Shown: positions 36,806-45,498 of the stretch, piece by piece
How positions within the stretch are numbered: the first letter of the stretch is position 1
Layout: every line of letters begins with the position of its first letter
Origin: Pseudomonas palleroniana
Lineage (GTDB): Bacteria; Pseudomonadota; Gammaproteobacteria; Pseudomonadales; Pseudomonadaceae
Length of the DNA stretch: 64,000 bases
NCBI RefSeq assembly: GCF_003031675.1
Contig: NZ_PYWX01000001.1
Coordinates: forward strand, 1-64,000
Direction of reading: 5' to 3'
Program-made: the position numbers and the translations under genes
The notes under the pieces: generated by a model
The model's input: the letters and a program-made list of their open reading frames with translations, nothing else
Told to the model about the DNA's origin: nothing
Database searches by the model: none

Positions 36806-38122
36806 ATGCAAGTTAAGCGTTTTTTCGCCGCCGATATGCGTCAGGCCATGAAACTGGTCCGTGATGAGCTGGGCGCCGATGCCGCGATTATCGGTAACCG
36901 TCGCATTGCCGGCGGTGTCGAGCTGACGGCTGCCCTGGATTACACCCCCCAGGCGTTGGCGCCGCGCGTGCCGAACATGGAACTCGAAGACGAGTTGCGC
37001 AAGACCGCCTCGCGCATTGTGTCGGCCCAGGCCGAGCTGAGCATGCGTGGCGACAGCGACGCTAGCACCAATCGCCAATTGTTCGCCGGCCTGCCGCTGA
37101 CGGCCGCCGAGCCGCTGGTCGAGCCGACCTTCGTTGAACCGCCACGTCCCGCAGCGCCGGCTCCGACGGCTGCGGTCGACCAGCGCGTGTTCGACTCGAT
37201 GCGCTCTGAACTCAATGGCCTGCGTGAACTGCTCGAAGTGCAGTTGGGTTCGTTGGCCTGGACACAGTTGCAAGGCAGCAAGCCGCACCAGGCCAACCTG
37301 TGGCGTCGCTTGCAGCGTATCGGCCTGTCCGGCCCGCTGTCCCGCGACCTGCTGGCGCTGACCACCGAGGTCGAAGAGCCCCGCCAGGCGTGGCGCATGT
37401 TGCTGGCCCACTTGGCCCGCATGATCGTCACCCCGGAGCTCGAACCGCTGGAAGAGGGTGGCGTGATCGCCATGGTCGGCCCGGCCGGCATGGGCAAGAC
37501 CACCACCCTGGCCAAGCTGGCCGCCCGGTATGTGCTCAAGTACGGCGCGTCGAGTATCGCGCTGGTGAGCATGGACAGTTATCGTATCGGCGCCCAGGAA
37601 CAGCTCAAGACCCTGGGGCGCATCCTCAATGTGCCGGTGACCCACGTCGACCCGGGCCAGTCCCTGGCCAATGCCCTTGACCCGCTGTTGCGCAAGCGCG
37701 TGGTGTTGATCGACACCGCCGGCCTGCAAGCCAGCGATCCGGCGCTGCGCATGCAGCTGGAAAGCCTGGCCGGGCGTGGCATCAAGGCGAAAAATTACCT
37801 GGTGCTTGCAACCACCAGCCAGAAACAGGTTCTTACCGCTGCGTACCACAGCTACAAACGTTGCGGCCTGGCGGGTTGCATCCTCACCAAACTAGACGAA
37901 ACTGCAAACTTGGGTGAGGTGTTGAGCCTGGCTATCGGTCATGAATTACCGGTTGCCTACCTGACCGATGGCCCGCGGATTCCAGATGATTTGCATCTGC
38001 CGCGTCGTCATCAGTTGGTCAGCCGTGCTGTCAGCGTGCAAATGCAAGAAGAGCCTAGCGAGGAAGCGATGGCTGATATGTTCGCCGACCTTTACCACAA
38101 CCCGGCAAAACGGGTGGGGTGA
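36806..38122 (+). CDS. flhF: Flagellar placement GTPase FlhF
   Basis: SRP-family GTPase, 438 residues, that recruits early flagellar parts to the cell pole. The N-terminal basic region (MQVKRFFAADMRQAMKLVRDELG) and a variable linker precede the NG domain: P-loop VGPAGMGKTTTLAKLAARY near 230, then DSYRIGAQEQL, DTAGLQASDP and TKLDETANLGE. It starts 12 bases after flhA. It acts with the antagonist ATPase FleN encoded next. Confidence 0.96.
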   Translation: MQVKRFFAADMRQAMKLVRDELGADAAIIGNRRIAGGVELTAALDYTPQALAPRVPNMELEDELRKTASRIVSAQAELSMRGDSDASTNRQLFAGLPLTAAEPLVEPTFVEPPRPAAPAPTAAVDQRVFDSMRSELNGLRELLEVQLGSLAWTQLQGSKPHQANLWRRLQRIGLSGPLSRDLLALTTEVEEPRQAWRMLLAHLARMIVTPELEPLEEGGVIAMVGPAGMGKTTTLAKLAARYVLKYGASSIALVSMDSYRIGAQEQLKTLGRILNVPVTHVDPGQSLANALDPLLRKRVVLIDTAGLQASDPALRMQLESLAGRGIKAKNYLVLATTSQKQVLTAAYHSYKRCGLAGCILTKLDETANLGEVLSLAIGHELPVAYLTDGPRIPDDLHLPRRHQLVSRAVSVQMQEEPSEEAMADMFADLYHNPAKRVG

Positions 38123-38227
38123 GGCAGGATGAGCACTGTGAAATGTATCTACATTGATGGTCTGCAAGCGATTCACGCGACCAAGCCGTGTAGCCTGCGT
38201 CTAAGCAAGACAAGGTAAAGAAATAAA

Positions 38228-39061
38228 ATGGGCAGCATGCATCCTGTACAGGTGATCGCGGTGACCGGCGGCAAAGGTGGCGTCGGGAAAACTAACGTGT
38301 CGGTGAATTTGTCCCTGGCCCTGGCAGAACTTGGCCGTCGCGTCATGCTGCTGGATGCTGACCTGGGCCTGGCGAACGTGGACGTTCTGCTGGGGCTGAC
38401 ACCCAAACACACCCTCGCCGATGTGATCGAGGGCCGTTGCGAGCTGCGCGATGTGCTGCTGCAAGGCCCCGGAGGCATTCGTATCGTGCCTGCCGCCTCG
38501 GGCACCCAGAGCATGGTGCACCTGAGCCCGGCGCAGCACGCCGGCCTGATCCAGGCGTTCAGCGATATCGGCGACAACCTCGATGTGCTGGTGATCGACA
38601 CCGCCGCCGGGATCGGCGAATCCGTGGTCAGCTTCGTGCGCGCCGCGCAGGAAGTATTGCTGGTGGTCTGCGACGAACCCACCTCGATCACCGACGCCTA
38701 TGCTCTGATCAAACTGCTTAACCGTGACTACGGCATGAACCGCTTCCGCGTGCTGGCCAACATGGCCCAAAGCCCGCAGGAAGGCCGGAATCTGTTCGCC
38801 AAGTTGACCAAGGTCACGGACCGTTTTCTCGATGTCGCCTTACAATACGTTGGCGCAGTTCCCTATGACGAGTGTGTGCGCAAGGCCGTGCAAAAGCAGC
38901 GTGCGGTCTATGAAGCGTTCCCTCGTTCCAAATGCGCGTTGGCGTTCAAGGCTATTGCCCAGAAGGTCGATACCTGGCCGTTGCCTGCCAACCCGCGGGG
39001 GCATCTGGAGTTTTTCGTCGAGCGATTGGTGCATCAGACGAGCGCAGGACCGGTGCTATGA
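38228..39061 (+). CDS. fleN: Flagellar number regulator FleN (FlhG)
   Basis: MinD/ParA-type ATPase, 277 residues, that keeps flagellar number at one or few by binding FleQ and blocking its activity. The deviant Walker A is GGKGGVGKTNVSVNL (near residue 14), followed by LLDADLGLANVDVLLG and VLVIDTAAGIGESVV. A 105-base gap separates it from flhF. The stop overlaps the fliA start (ATGA, 39058-39061), so FleN and FliA are translationally linked. Confidence 0.96.
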   Translation: MGSMHPVQVIAVTGGKGGVGKTNVSVNLSLALAELGRRVMLLDADLGLANVDVLLGLTPKHTLADVIEGRCELRDVLLQGPGGIRIVPAASGTQSMVHLSPAQHAGLIQAFSDIGDNLDVLVIDTAAGIGESVVSFVRAAQEVLLVVCDEPTSITDAYALIKLLNRDYGMNRFRVLANMAQSPQEGRNLFAKLTKVTDRFLDVALQYVGAVPYDECVRKAVQKQRAVYEAFPRSKCALAFKAIAQKVDTWPLPANPRGHLEFFVERLVHQTSAGPVL

Positions 39062-39798
39062 CAGCCAGCGGCTATAACCTTTACAAGAAATCGGCACGTG
39101 ACAGCCAGGGCGAATTGATCGAGCGTTATGCGCCCTTGGTCAAGCGCATTGCCTACCACTTGCTGGCGCGCCTGCCGGCCAGTGTGCAGGTGGAAGACCT
39201 GATCCAGGCCGGCATGATCGGCTTGCTCGAAGTGTCGACCAAATATGACGCGAGCAAGGGTGCGAGTTTCGAGACGTATGCGGGTATCCGTATCCGTGGC
39301 GCGATGCTCGATGAGGTCCGTAAAGGGGATTGGGCGCCGCGTTCGGTACACCGCAACACGCGAATGGTCAGTGATGCCATTCGCGCAATTGAAGCAAAAA
39401 CCGGTCGTGACGCTAAAGATCATGAAGTTGCGGCCGAACTCCAATTGAGTCTCGATGATTATTACGGGATTTTGAACGATACCTTGGGCAGCCGCCTGTT
39501 CAGTTTCGACGACCTGTTGCAGGACGGCGAACACGAAGGGCTGCACGAGGACGGCGCGAGTGCACATCTCGAACCGTCGCGTGACCTGGAAGATGAGCGT
39601 TTCCAGAGGGCGTTGGCGGACGCGATTGCCAATTTGCCGGAGCGTGAGCGACTGGTGTTGGCGCTGTACTACGACGAAGAGCTGAACCTCAAGGAAATCG
39701 GTGAGGTCCTGGGGGTCAGCGAATCGCGTGTCAGCCAGCTGCATAGCCAGTGCGCAGCCCGCTTGCGGGGGCGGTTGGGGGAGTGGCGCGCGCGCTGA
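39058..39798 (+). CDS. fliA: RNA polymerase sigma28 factor FliA
   Basis: Flagellar sigma factor, 246 residues. Region 2 (LIERYAPLVKRIAYHLLARLPASVQVEDL in parts; FETYAGIRIRGAMLDEVRKGDW), region 3 and region 4 (LPERERLVLALYYDEELNLKEIGEVLGVSESRVSQLHSQ in parts) are all present. The ATG at 39058 overlaps the fleN stop. Sites of its type are seen upstream of fliC and cheV and possibly inside cheZ. Its anti-sigma factor FlgM is not in the window. Confidence 0.97.
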   Translation: MTASGYNLYKKSARDSQGELIERYAPLVKRIAYHLLARLPASVQVEDLIQAGMIGLLEVSTKYDASKGASFETYAGIRIRGAMLDEVRKGDWAPRSVHRNTRMVSDAIRAIEAKTGRDAKDHEVAAELQLSLDDYYGILNDTLGSRLFSFDDLLQDGEHEGLHEDGASAHLEPSRDLEDERFQRALADAIANLPERERLVLALYYDEELNLKEIGEVLGVSESRVSQLHSQCAARLRGRLGEWRAR

Positions 39799-39954
39799 CA
39801 GGCAGTGTGGGGACACTGTAGACGCGCCGCGAAAGTCGAAGGCTTTTGCGGGGTCGTGCCGTGGTGCCCTGGGCAGTCCTTTGTTGTGTAACGCCTGTTG
39901 ATTGAAATGGCGCGTCCAGGTGCTGGGCGCGTTTAAGACTGCTTGGAGGTCGAA

Positions 39955-40341
39955 TTGGACAAGAACATGAAAATCCTCATCGTTGATGACTTCTCAACGA
40001 TGCGGCGGATCATAAAAAATCTGTTGCGTGACCTTGGGTTCACCAACACGGTCGAGGCGGATGACGGCCTTACGGCGATCCCGATCCTCAACAGTGGGAG
40101 CATCGACTTCCTGGTAACAGACTGGAACATGCCGGGCATGACCGGTATCGACTTGTTGCGCCACGTGCGCGCCGACGAAAAATTGCGCAGCCTTCCCGTG
40201 TTGATGGTGACCGCCGAAGCCAAGCGTGAACAGATCATCGAAGCCGCCCAGGCCGGGGTCAACGGTTACGTGGTCAAGCCATTCACTGCACAGGCGTTGA
40301 AAGAGAAGATCGAAAAAATCTTCGAGCGCATCCACGGCTAA
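39955..40341 (+). CDS. cheY: Chemotaxis response regulator CheY
   Basis: Single receiver domain that carries the signal from CheA to Fli[19 protein letters not shown] opens the fold, the phospho-acceptor Asp lies in [11 protein letters not shown], and Lys in GYVVKPFTA is conserved. The start is uncertain. A strong GGAGG (39945-39949) is ideally spaced for the TTG at 39955 (128 residues), but most homologues are described from the ATG at 39967 (124 residues; Asp52), which has no good ribosome site. It begins a chemotaxis block after a 156-base gap from fliA. Confidence 0.93.
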   Translation: MDKNMKILIVDDFSTMRRIIKNLLRDLGFTNTVEADDGLTAIPILNSGSIDFLVTDWNMPGMTGIDLLRHVRADEKLRSLPVLMVTAEAKREQIIEAAQAGVNGYVVKPFTAQALKEKIEKIFERIHG

Positions 40342-40360
40342 CGCCATCGCAGGGGGAGCT

Positions 40361-41149
40361 ATGGAGCATACAGAATCATCACAGAAAGACTTTGAGTCGA
40401 CTCTGAAAAAACATGCCCACCAGTTGGTCGAAAGCCTGGAAAAAGGCCAGTTCGGCGACGCGGTGCAGTTGATCCATGAGCTCAATCAGACGCGTGACCG
40501 CGGCCTGTATCAGGAAGTGGGCAAGCTGACACGTGAGCTGCACAGTGCGATCGTCAATTTTCAGATTGACCCGCACATGCCCCAGGCCGAAGAAATTTCG
40601 CAAATCACCGATGCCACCGAACGCTTGTCCTATGTGGTCAGGCTGACTGAGGCGGCGGCCAACCGCACCATGGACCTGGTGGAAAACGCCACGCCGCTGG
40701 TCAACGGCATGGCCAACGAAGCCCAGGCCCTCAGCGTTGACTGGGGCCGCTTCATGCGCCGCGAAGTAGGCGCCGAAGAGTTTCGTGAATTGGCGCGTCG
40801 GGTTGAAGGTTTCCTGTCGCGCAGTGAGCAGGACAACCGTACGGTTTCCAGCAACCTCAACGACATTTTGCTGGCCCAGGATTACCAGGACCTCACCGGT
40901 CAAGTGATCAAGCGTGTGACCCAGTTGGTCACCGAAGTGGAAAGCAACCTGCTCAAATTGGTGCTGATGGCCGGCCAGGTCGACCGCTTTGCCGGTATCG
41001 AACATGACCGCGCAGCGATCCTTTCGGAAAAAGATCCACAAAAACATCTCGCCAAGGGTGAAGGTCCGCAGATTCATGCCGATAAACGTGAAGACGTTGT
41101 GTCAGGTCAGGATGACGTAGATGACCTGTTATCCAGTTTAGGCTTCTAA
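40361..41149 (+). CDS. cheZ: CheY phosphatase CheZ
   Basis: Chemotaxis phosphatase, 262 residues, that removes phosphate from CheY. Long helices form the four-helix bundle (TDATERLSYVVRLTEAAANRT; catalytic-region LLAQDYQDLTGQVIKRV with the active-site Gln in DYQDLTGQ). The C-terminus ends DDVDDLLSSLGF, the CheY-docking tail, almost the same as in enterobacteria. It starts 19 bases after cheY, and cheA starts 11 bases after it. A sigma28-like sequence lies inside its 3' end. Confidence 0.95.
   Translation: MEHTESSQKDFESTLKKHAHQLVESLEKGQFGDAVQLIHELNQTRDRGLYQEVGKLTRELHSAIVNFQIDPHMPQAEEISQITDATERLSYVVRLTEAAANRTMDLVENATPLVNGMANEAQALSVDWGRFMRREVGAEEFRELARRVEGFLSRSEQDNRTVSSNLNDILLAQDYQDLTGQVIKRVTQLVTEVESNLLKLVLMAGQVDRFAGIEHDRAAILSEKDPQKHLAKGEGPQIHADKREDVVSGQDDVDDLLSSLGF
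41059..41085 (+). promoter_or_regulatory. Possible internal sigma28 promoter for cheA
   Basis: TGAAGGTC-N11-GCCGATAA lies inside cheZ, 76 bases before cheA. The -10 box is a perfect match, and the -35 box differs by one base from that of the cheV promoter (TCAAGGTC). Being inside a coding region, it may be chance. Confidence 0.4.
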
Positions 41150-41160
41150 GGAGCACCCAC

Positions 41161-43395
41161 ATGAGCTTCGGCGCCGATGAAGAGATCCTTCAGGATTTCC
41201 TTGTAGAGGCCGGCGAAATTTTAGAGCAACTGTCCGAGCAACTGGTCGAGCTGGAAAGCCGCCCGGATGATGCGAACCTGCTCAATGCAATTTTTCGCGG
41301 TTTTCACACTGTAAAAGGGGGCGCCGGCTTCCTCCAGCTCCATGAGCTGGTGGAGTGCTGCCACATCGCCGAGAACGTGTTCGACATCCTGCGCAAGGGT
41401 GAGCGTCACGTTGATTCGGAATTGATGGACGTGATTCTCGAAGCCCTGGATGCGGTCAATGGCATGTTCAGCCAGGTCCGTGAACGCGCGCCGATCACGG
41501 CCGCCACGCCCGAGCTGCTGGCCGCCCTGGCGCGCTACGCAGAGCCTGCCGACACTTCGGCCGCGCCGGCGGTGGAAGCCGCCCCGGAACCGGAACCGGT
41601 TGCCGAACCTGAGCCGGATGTGACCGATAGCGAGTTCGAGCAACTGCTCAACTCCCTCAGCGCGGCGAAGGCCGAAGCCGAAGCTCCGGCGGCACCTGCT
41701 GCCGTGCCGACCAGCGAAGACATCACCGACGCCGAATTTGAATCCTTGCTCGACCAGTTGCATGGTAAGGGCCAGTTCGCCGCCGATGCCGTGGCGCCTG
41801 CTGCAGCTTCCGAAGCGCCTGCGGCCCCGGCCAGCACCGACATTACCGACGACGAATTCGAAGCGTTGCTCGACCAACTGCACGGCAAAGGCACGTTCGC
41901 GGCCGAAGCCCTGCCGGAAGTTGCCGCGACAGCGGCTGCGCCGACGGCTGCCAAGCCGCCTGTTACGCCGCCTGCCAGTGCGCAGCCAGCCGGCGACGGG
42001 CTGATTTCCGAGCACGAATTCGAAGCCTTGCTCGACGAATTGCACGGCAAGGGCAAGTTCAGTGAAGTACCCCCGGCGGCGGCTGCGACCGCTACCCCGG
42101 TAGCGGCGAAACCTGCACCTGCACCTGCTGCCGCCAAGCCGGCTCCTGCTGCTGCGCCGGCCGCTGCAGCGCCTGCACCGGCGCGTGCCGCCGCTGCACC
42201 AGTGGCCGAAAAGCCGGCCAGCGAAGCCGAAACCACGGTGCGCGTGGACACGGCGCGGCTGGACGACATCATGAACATGGTCGGCGAGCTGGTGTTGGTG
42301 CGTAACCGCCTGGTACGCCTGGGCCTGAGCAGTGGCGACGAGTCGATGCAGAAGGCCGTGTCGAACCTCGACGTGGTCACCGCCGACCTGCAGACCGCTG
42401 TGATGAAAACGCGGATGCAGCCGATCAAGAAAGTCTTCGGCCGCTTCCCGCGCCTGGTTCGTGACCTGGCGCGCCAGCTCAAGAAAGAGATCAACCTGGA
42501 GCTGGTGGGTGAAGAAACCGACCTCGACAAAAACCTGGTCGAGGCCCTGGCCGACCCGCTGGTCCACTTGGTGCGCAACGCAGTCGACCACGGCGTCGAA
42601 ACCCCTGAAGAACGTGAAGCCTCGGGCAAGTCCCGTGGCGGCAAGGTGATTCTGGCGGCCGAGCAAGAAGGCGACCATATCCTGTTGTCGATCACCGATG
42701 ACGGCAAGGGCATGGACCCGACCATCCTGCGCAACATCGCGGTCAAGCGCGGTGTGATGGACAAGGATGCCGCCGACCGCCTGACCGACACCGAGTGCTA
42801 CAACCTGATCTTCGCCCCGGGCTTCTCGACCAAGACCGAGATTTCCGACGTGTCTGGTCGTGGCGTCGGCATGGACGTGGTGAAGACCAAGATCAGCCAG
42901 CTCAACGGCTCGATCAATATCTACTCGACCAAGGGCCAGGGCTCGAAGATCGTGATCAAGGTGCCGTTGACCTTGGCGATCATGCCGACCCTGATGGTGA
43001 TGCTGGGCAACCAGGCGTTCGCGTTCCCGCTGGTCAACGTCAACGAGATCTTCCACCTCGACCTGTCGCGCACCAATGTGGTGGATGGCCAGGAAGTGGT
43101 GATCGTGCGTGACAAGGCGCTGCCGCTGTTCTACCTCAAGCGCTGGCTGGTTGCGTCGGCTGCCCATGAAGAGCAGCGCGAAGGCCACGTGGTGATCCTG
43201 TCCGTGGGCACCCAGCGTATCGGCTTTGTGGTCGATCAACTGGTGGGCCAGGAAGAAGTGGTCATCAAGCCTTTGGGCAAAATGCTGCAGGGAACCCCGG
43301 GCATGTCGGGTGCGACCATCACCGGTGACGGTCGGATCGCGCTGATTCTCGATGTTCCGAGCATGCTCAAGCGTTACGCCGCTCGGCGTATTTGA
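41161..43395 (+). CDS. cheA: Chemotaxis histidine kinase CheA
   Basis: Central chemotaxis kinase, 744 residues. P1 phosphotransfer domain at 1-110 with His49 in FRGFHTVKGGAGF. Residues about 130-355 are an Ala/Pro/Glu-rich linker in place of an ordinary P2 domain, with four copies of a D-x-E-F-E-x-LL-x-x-L motif at about 153, 187, 227 and 281. Then come P3 dimerisation (DTARLDDIMNMVGELVLVRNRL in parts), P4 ATPase (LVRNAVDHGVETPEER; DDGKGMDP; SGRGVGMDVVK) and P5, the CheW-like coupling domain. The repeats may dock CheY or localisation proteins such as ParP. Confidence 0.96.
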   Translation: MSFGADEEILQDFLVEAGEILEQLSEQLVELESRPDDANLLNAIFRGFHTVKGGAGFLQLHELVECCHIAENVFDILRKGERHVDSELMDVILEALDAVNGMFSQVRERAPITAATPELLAALARYAEPADTSAAPAVEAAPEPEPVAEPEPDVTDSEFEQLLNSLSAAKAEAEAPAAPAAVPTSEDITDAEFESLLDQLHGKGQFAADAVAPAAASEAPAAPASTDITDDEFEALLDQLHGKGTFAAEALPEVAATAAAPTAAKPPVTPPASAQPAGDGLISEHEFEALLDELHGKGKFSEVPPAAAATATPVAAKPAPAPAAAKPAPAAAPAAAAPAPARAAAAPVAEKPASEAETTVRVDTARLDDIMNMVGELVLVRNRLVRLGLSSGDESMQKAVSNLDVVTADLQTAVMKTRMQPIKKVFGRFPRLVRDLARQLKKEINLELVGEETDLDKNLVEALADPLVHLVRNAVDHGVETPEEREASGKSRGGKVILAAEQEGDHILLSITDDGKGMDPTILRNIAVKRGVMDKDAADRLTDTECYNLIFAPGFSTKTEISDVSGRGVGMDVVKTKISQLNGSINIYSTKGQGSKIVIKVPLTLAIMPTLMVMLGNQAFAFPLVNVNEIFHLDLSRTNVVDGQEVVIVRDKALPLFYLKRWLVASAAHEEQREGHVVILSVGTQRIGFVVDQLVGQEEVVIKPLGKMLQGTPGMSGATITGDGRIALILDVPSMLKRYAARRI

Positions 43396-43443
43396 TTCTG
43401 GTGGGGTTGGGCAATCGTGCCCGCCCCACCTAACGGAGTGTTT

Positions 43444-44565
43444 ATGGCAGTCAAGGTCCTGGTGGTGGACGATTCGGGTTTCTTCCGCCGCCGCGTCTCG
43501 GAAATTCTTTCCGCCGATCCAACCATTCAGGTGGTCGGCACGGCCACCAACGGTAAAGAGGCGATTGATCAGGCCATTGCGTTGAAGCCGGACGTGATCA
43601 CCATGGACTACGAGATGCCGATGATGGATGGCATCACGGCAGTTCGCCACATCATGCAACGCTGCCCGACCCCGGTATTGATGTTCTCGTCGCTGACCCA
43701 TGAAGGTGCCCGGGTAACCCTGGATGCGCTGGACGCGGGTGCGGTGGACTTCCTGCCGAAGAATTTCGAAGACATCTCGCGCAACCCCGAGAAGGTCAAG
43801 CAGATGCTGTGCGAGAAGGTGCACAGCATTTCCCGCAGCAACCGCCGCAGCCTGTTCAGCACGCCTGCACCTGCACCAGTGGCGGCACCTGCGCCGACCA
43901 GTTCCTCCTTCGCGCGTCCTGCGCCTGCGCCAGTGGCGCGGCCCGCTGTGGCTCCCGTCCGTGCTTCGGCGCCGAGCGCTCATTCGCCCGCGCCCAAGCG
44001 CAAAGCCTACAAGCTAGTAGCTATCGGTACCTCAACCGGCGGCCCGGTCGCCCTGCAACGCGTATTGACCCAACTGCCGGCCAACTTCCCGGCGCCGATC
44101 GTGCTGGTGCAGCATATGCCCGCCGCGTTTACCAAAGCCTTCGCCGAACGCCTGGACAAGCTGTGCCGCATCAGCGTCAAGGAAGCCGAAGACGGCGACA
44201 TCCTGCGTCCTGGCCTGGCGTTGCTGGCGCCGGGTGGCAAGCAGATGATGGTGGATGGCCGTGGCGCGGTGAAAATCCTGCCGGGCGATGAACGCCTTAA
44301 CTACAAGCCGTGCGTGGATATCACCTTCGGTTCGGCGGCCAAGTCCTACGGCGACAAAGTTCTGGCGGTGGTGCTCACCGGCATGGGCGCCGACGGTCGT
44401 GAAGGCGCACGCCTGCTCAAGCAGGGGGGCAGCACGGTCTGGGCCCAGGATGAGGCCAGCTGCGTGATCTATGGCATGCCCATGGCCATCGTCAAGGCCG
44501 ACCTGGCCGACGCCGTGTACAGCCTGGACGACATCGGCAAGCATCTGGCGGAGGCCTGCCTCTGA
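43444..44565 (+). CDS. cheB: Chemotaxis methylesterase CheB
   Basis: Receptor methylesterase/glutaminase, 373 residues. The receiver domain (1-120) has Asp55 in [11 protein letters not shown]. An Ala/Pro-rich linker (about 140-185) leads to the esterase domain with catalytic Ser197 in [11 protein letters not shown], His in VQHMPAAFT and Asp in [11 protein letters not shown]. The ATG at 43444 follows an ACGGAGTG ribosome site. No cheR lies nearby; the methyltransferase must be encoded elsewhere. The stop overlaps the motC start by one base. Confidence 0.95.
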   Translation: MAVKVLVVDDSGFFRRRVSEILSADPTIQVVGTATNGKEAIDQAIALKPDVITMDYEMPMMDGITAVRHIMQRCPTPVLMFSSLTHEGARVTLDALDAGAVDFLPKNFEDISRNPEKVKQMLCEKVHSISRSNRRSLFSTPAPAPVAAPAPTSSSFARPAPAPVARPAVAPVRASAPSAHSPAPKRKAYKLVAIGTSTGGPVALQRVLTQLPANFPAPIVLVQHMPAAFTKAFAERLDKLCRISVKEAEDGDILRPGLALLAPGGKQMMVDGRGAVKILPGDERLNYKPCVDITFGSAAKSYGDKVLAVVLTGMGADGREGARLLKQGGSTVWAQDEASCVIYGMPMAIVKADLADAVYSLDDIGKHLAEACL

Positions 44566-45305
44566 TGGATGTGTTGAGCTTGATCGGTATCACCCTGGCG
44601 TTTGTCGCGATCATCGGCGGCAACTTCCTCGAAGGCGGCCACCTCGGCGCCTTGGCCAACGGCCCGGCGGCGTTGATCGTGATCGGCGGCACCGTGGGCG
44701 CAGCCTTGCTGCAATCGCCCCTGAGCTCGTTCAAGCGTGCCATGCAGATTCTGGTGTGGATCATTTTTCCACCGCGTATCGACCTGCTCGGTGGCATCGA
44801 TCGTGTGGTCAACTGGAGCCTCACCGCGCGCAAGGAGGGCCTGCTGGGTCTGGAAGGCGTGGCCGATGCCGAGCCCGACAGCTACGCACGCAAAGGCTTG
44901 CAGCTGCTGGTGGACGGCGCCGAGCCGGAAGCGATCCGCAGCATCCTCGAAGTGGATTTCTACACACAGGAAAGCCGTGACATCAACGCGGCCAAAGTCT
45001 TTGAAAGCATGGGCGGCTACGCGCCGACCATTGGCATCATCGGTGCGGTGATGGGCCTGATTCACGTCATGGGCAACCTGGCCGATCCGTCGCAATTGGG
45101 CAGCGGCATTGCCGTGGCATTTGTCGCCACCATCTATGGCGTGGCCAGTGCCAACCTGGTGCTGTTGCCGGTGGCCAGCAAGCTCAAGTCGATCGCCATG
45201 CGTCAGTCACGTTACCGGGAGATGCTGCTGGAAGGTTTGCTGTCGATTGCCGAGGGCGAGAACCCGCGCTCCATCGAATTGAAGCTCCAGGGCTTCATGG
45301 ATTGA
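44565..45305 (+). CDS. motC: Flagellar stator protein MotC
   Basis: MotA-type stator subunit, 246 residues with four membrane segments. Key parts: FLEGGHLGALANGPAALIVIGG near the N-terminus, a cytoplasmic loop with charged residues that face FliG (RKEGLLGLEGV), and the Pro-bearing PTIGIIGAVMGLIHVM and GVASANLVLLPVASKL helices. In P. aeruginosa MotCD is the second stator, needed for swarming and controlled by c-di-GMP. It starts inside the last codon of cheB. motD follows after a 193-base gap filled by a long repeat. Confidence 0.95.
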   Translation: MDVLSLIGITLAFVAIIGGNFLEGGHLGALANGPAALIVIGGTVGAALLQSPLSSFKRAMQILVWIIFPPRIDLLGGIDRVVNWSLTARKEGLLGLEGVADAEPDSYARKGLQLLVDGAEPEAIRSILEVDFYTQESRDINAAKVFESMGGYAPTIGIIGAVMGLIHVMGNLADPSQLGSGIAVAFVATIYGVASANLVLLPVASKLKSIAMRQSRYREMLLEGLLSIAEGENPRSIELKLQGFMD

Positions 45306-45324
45306 TGGCGATGGCTATCAACCT

Positions 45325-45454
45325 GTGGCGAGCGAGCTTGCTCGCGCTGGGCTGCGAAGCAGCCCCAATACAGCCTACCTATTTCTTCAGATGGAGCGCG
45401 TCGCCTGGTTTTGGGGCCGCTTCGCGTCCCAGCGCGAGCAAGCTCGCTCGCCAC
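45325..45454. repeat. Long inverted pair of REP-type elements between motC and motD
   Basis: Arms 45325-45351 and 45428-45454 are perfect 27-bp reverse complements (starting GTGGCGAGCGAG and ending CTCGCTCGCCAC). Inner parts also pair in part (GCAGCCCCA near 45366 with TTGGGGCCGC at 45411). A hairpin here would lie within the motCD transcript. Confidence 0.9.
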
Positions 45455-45498
45455 AATCACAATGAAGCGGTCAATCTTGGTCAGAGAGGTGTCTGCCT

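Noticed and set aside
35441..37849. An 802-codon open frame on the minus strand across flhA-flhF
   Set aside because: Antisense to two well-supported genes, with shadow-type composition and no ribosome site or known domain.
41221..43983. A 920-codon open frame on the minus strand across cheA-cheB
   Set aside because: Arg/Gly/His-rich shadow of the Ala/Pro-rich CheA linker; no domain seen.
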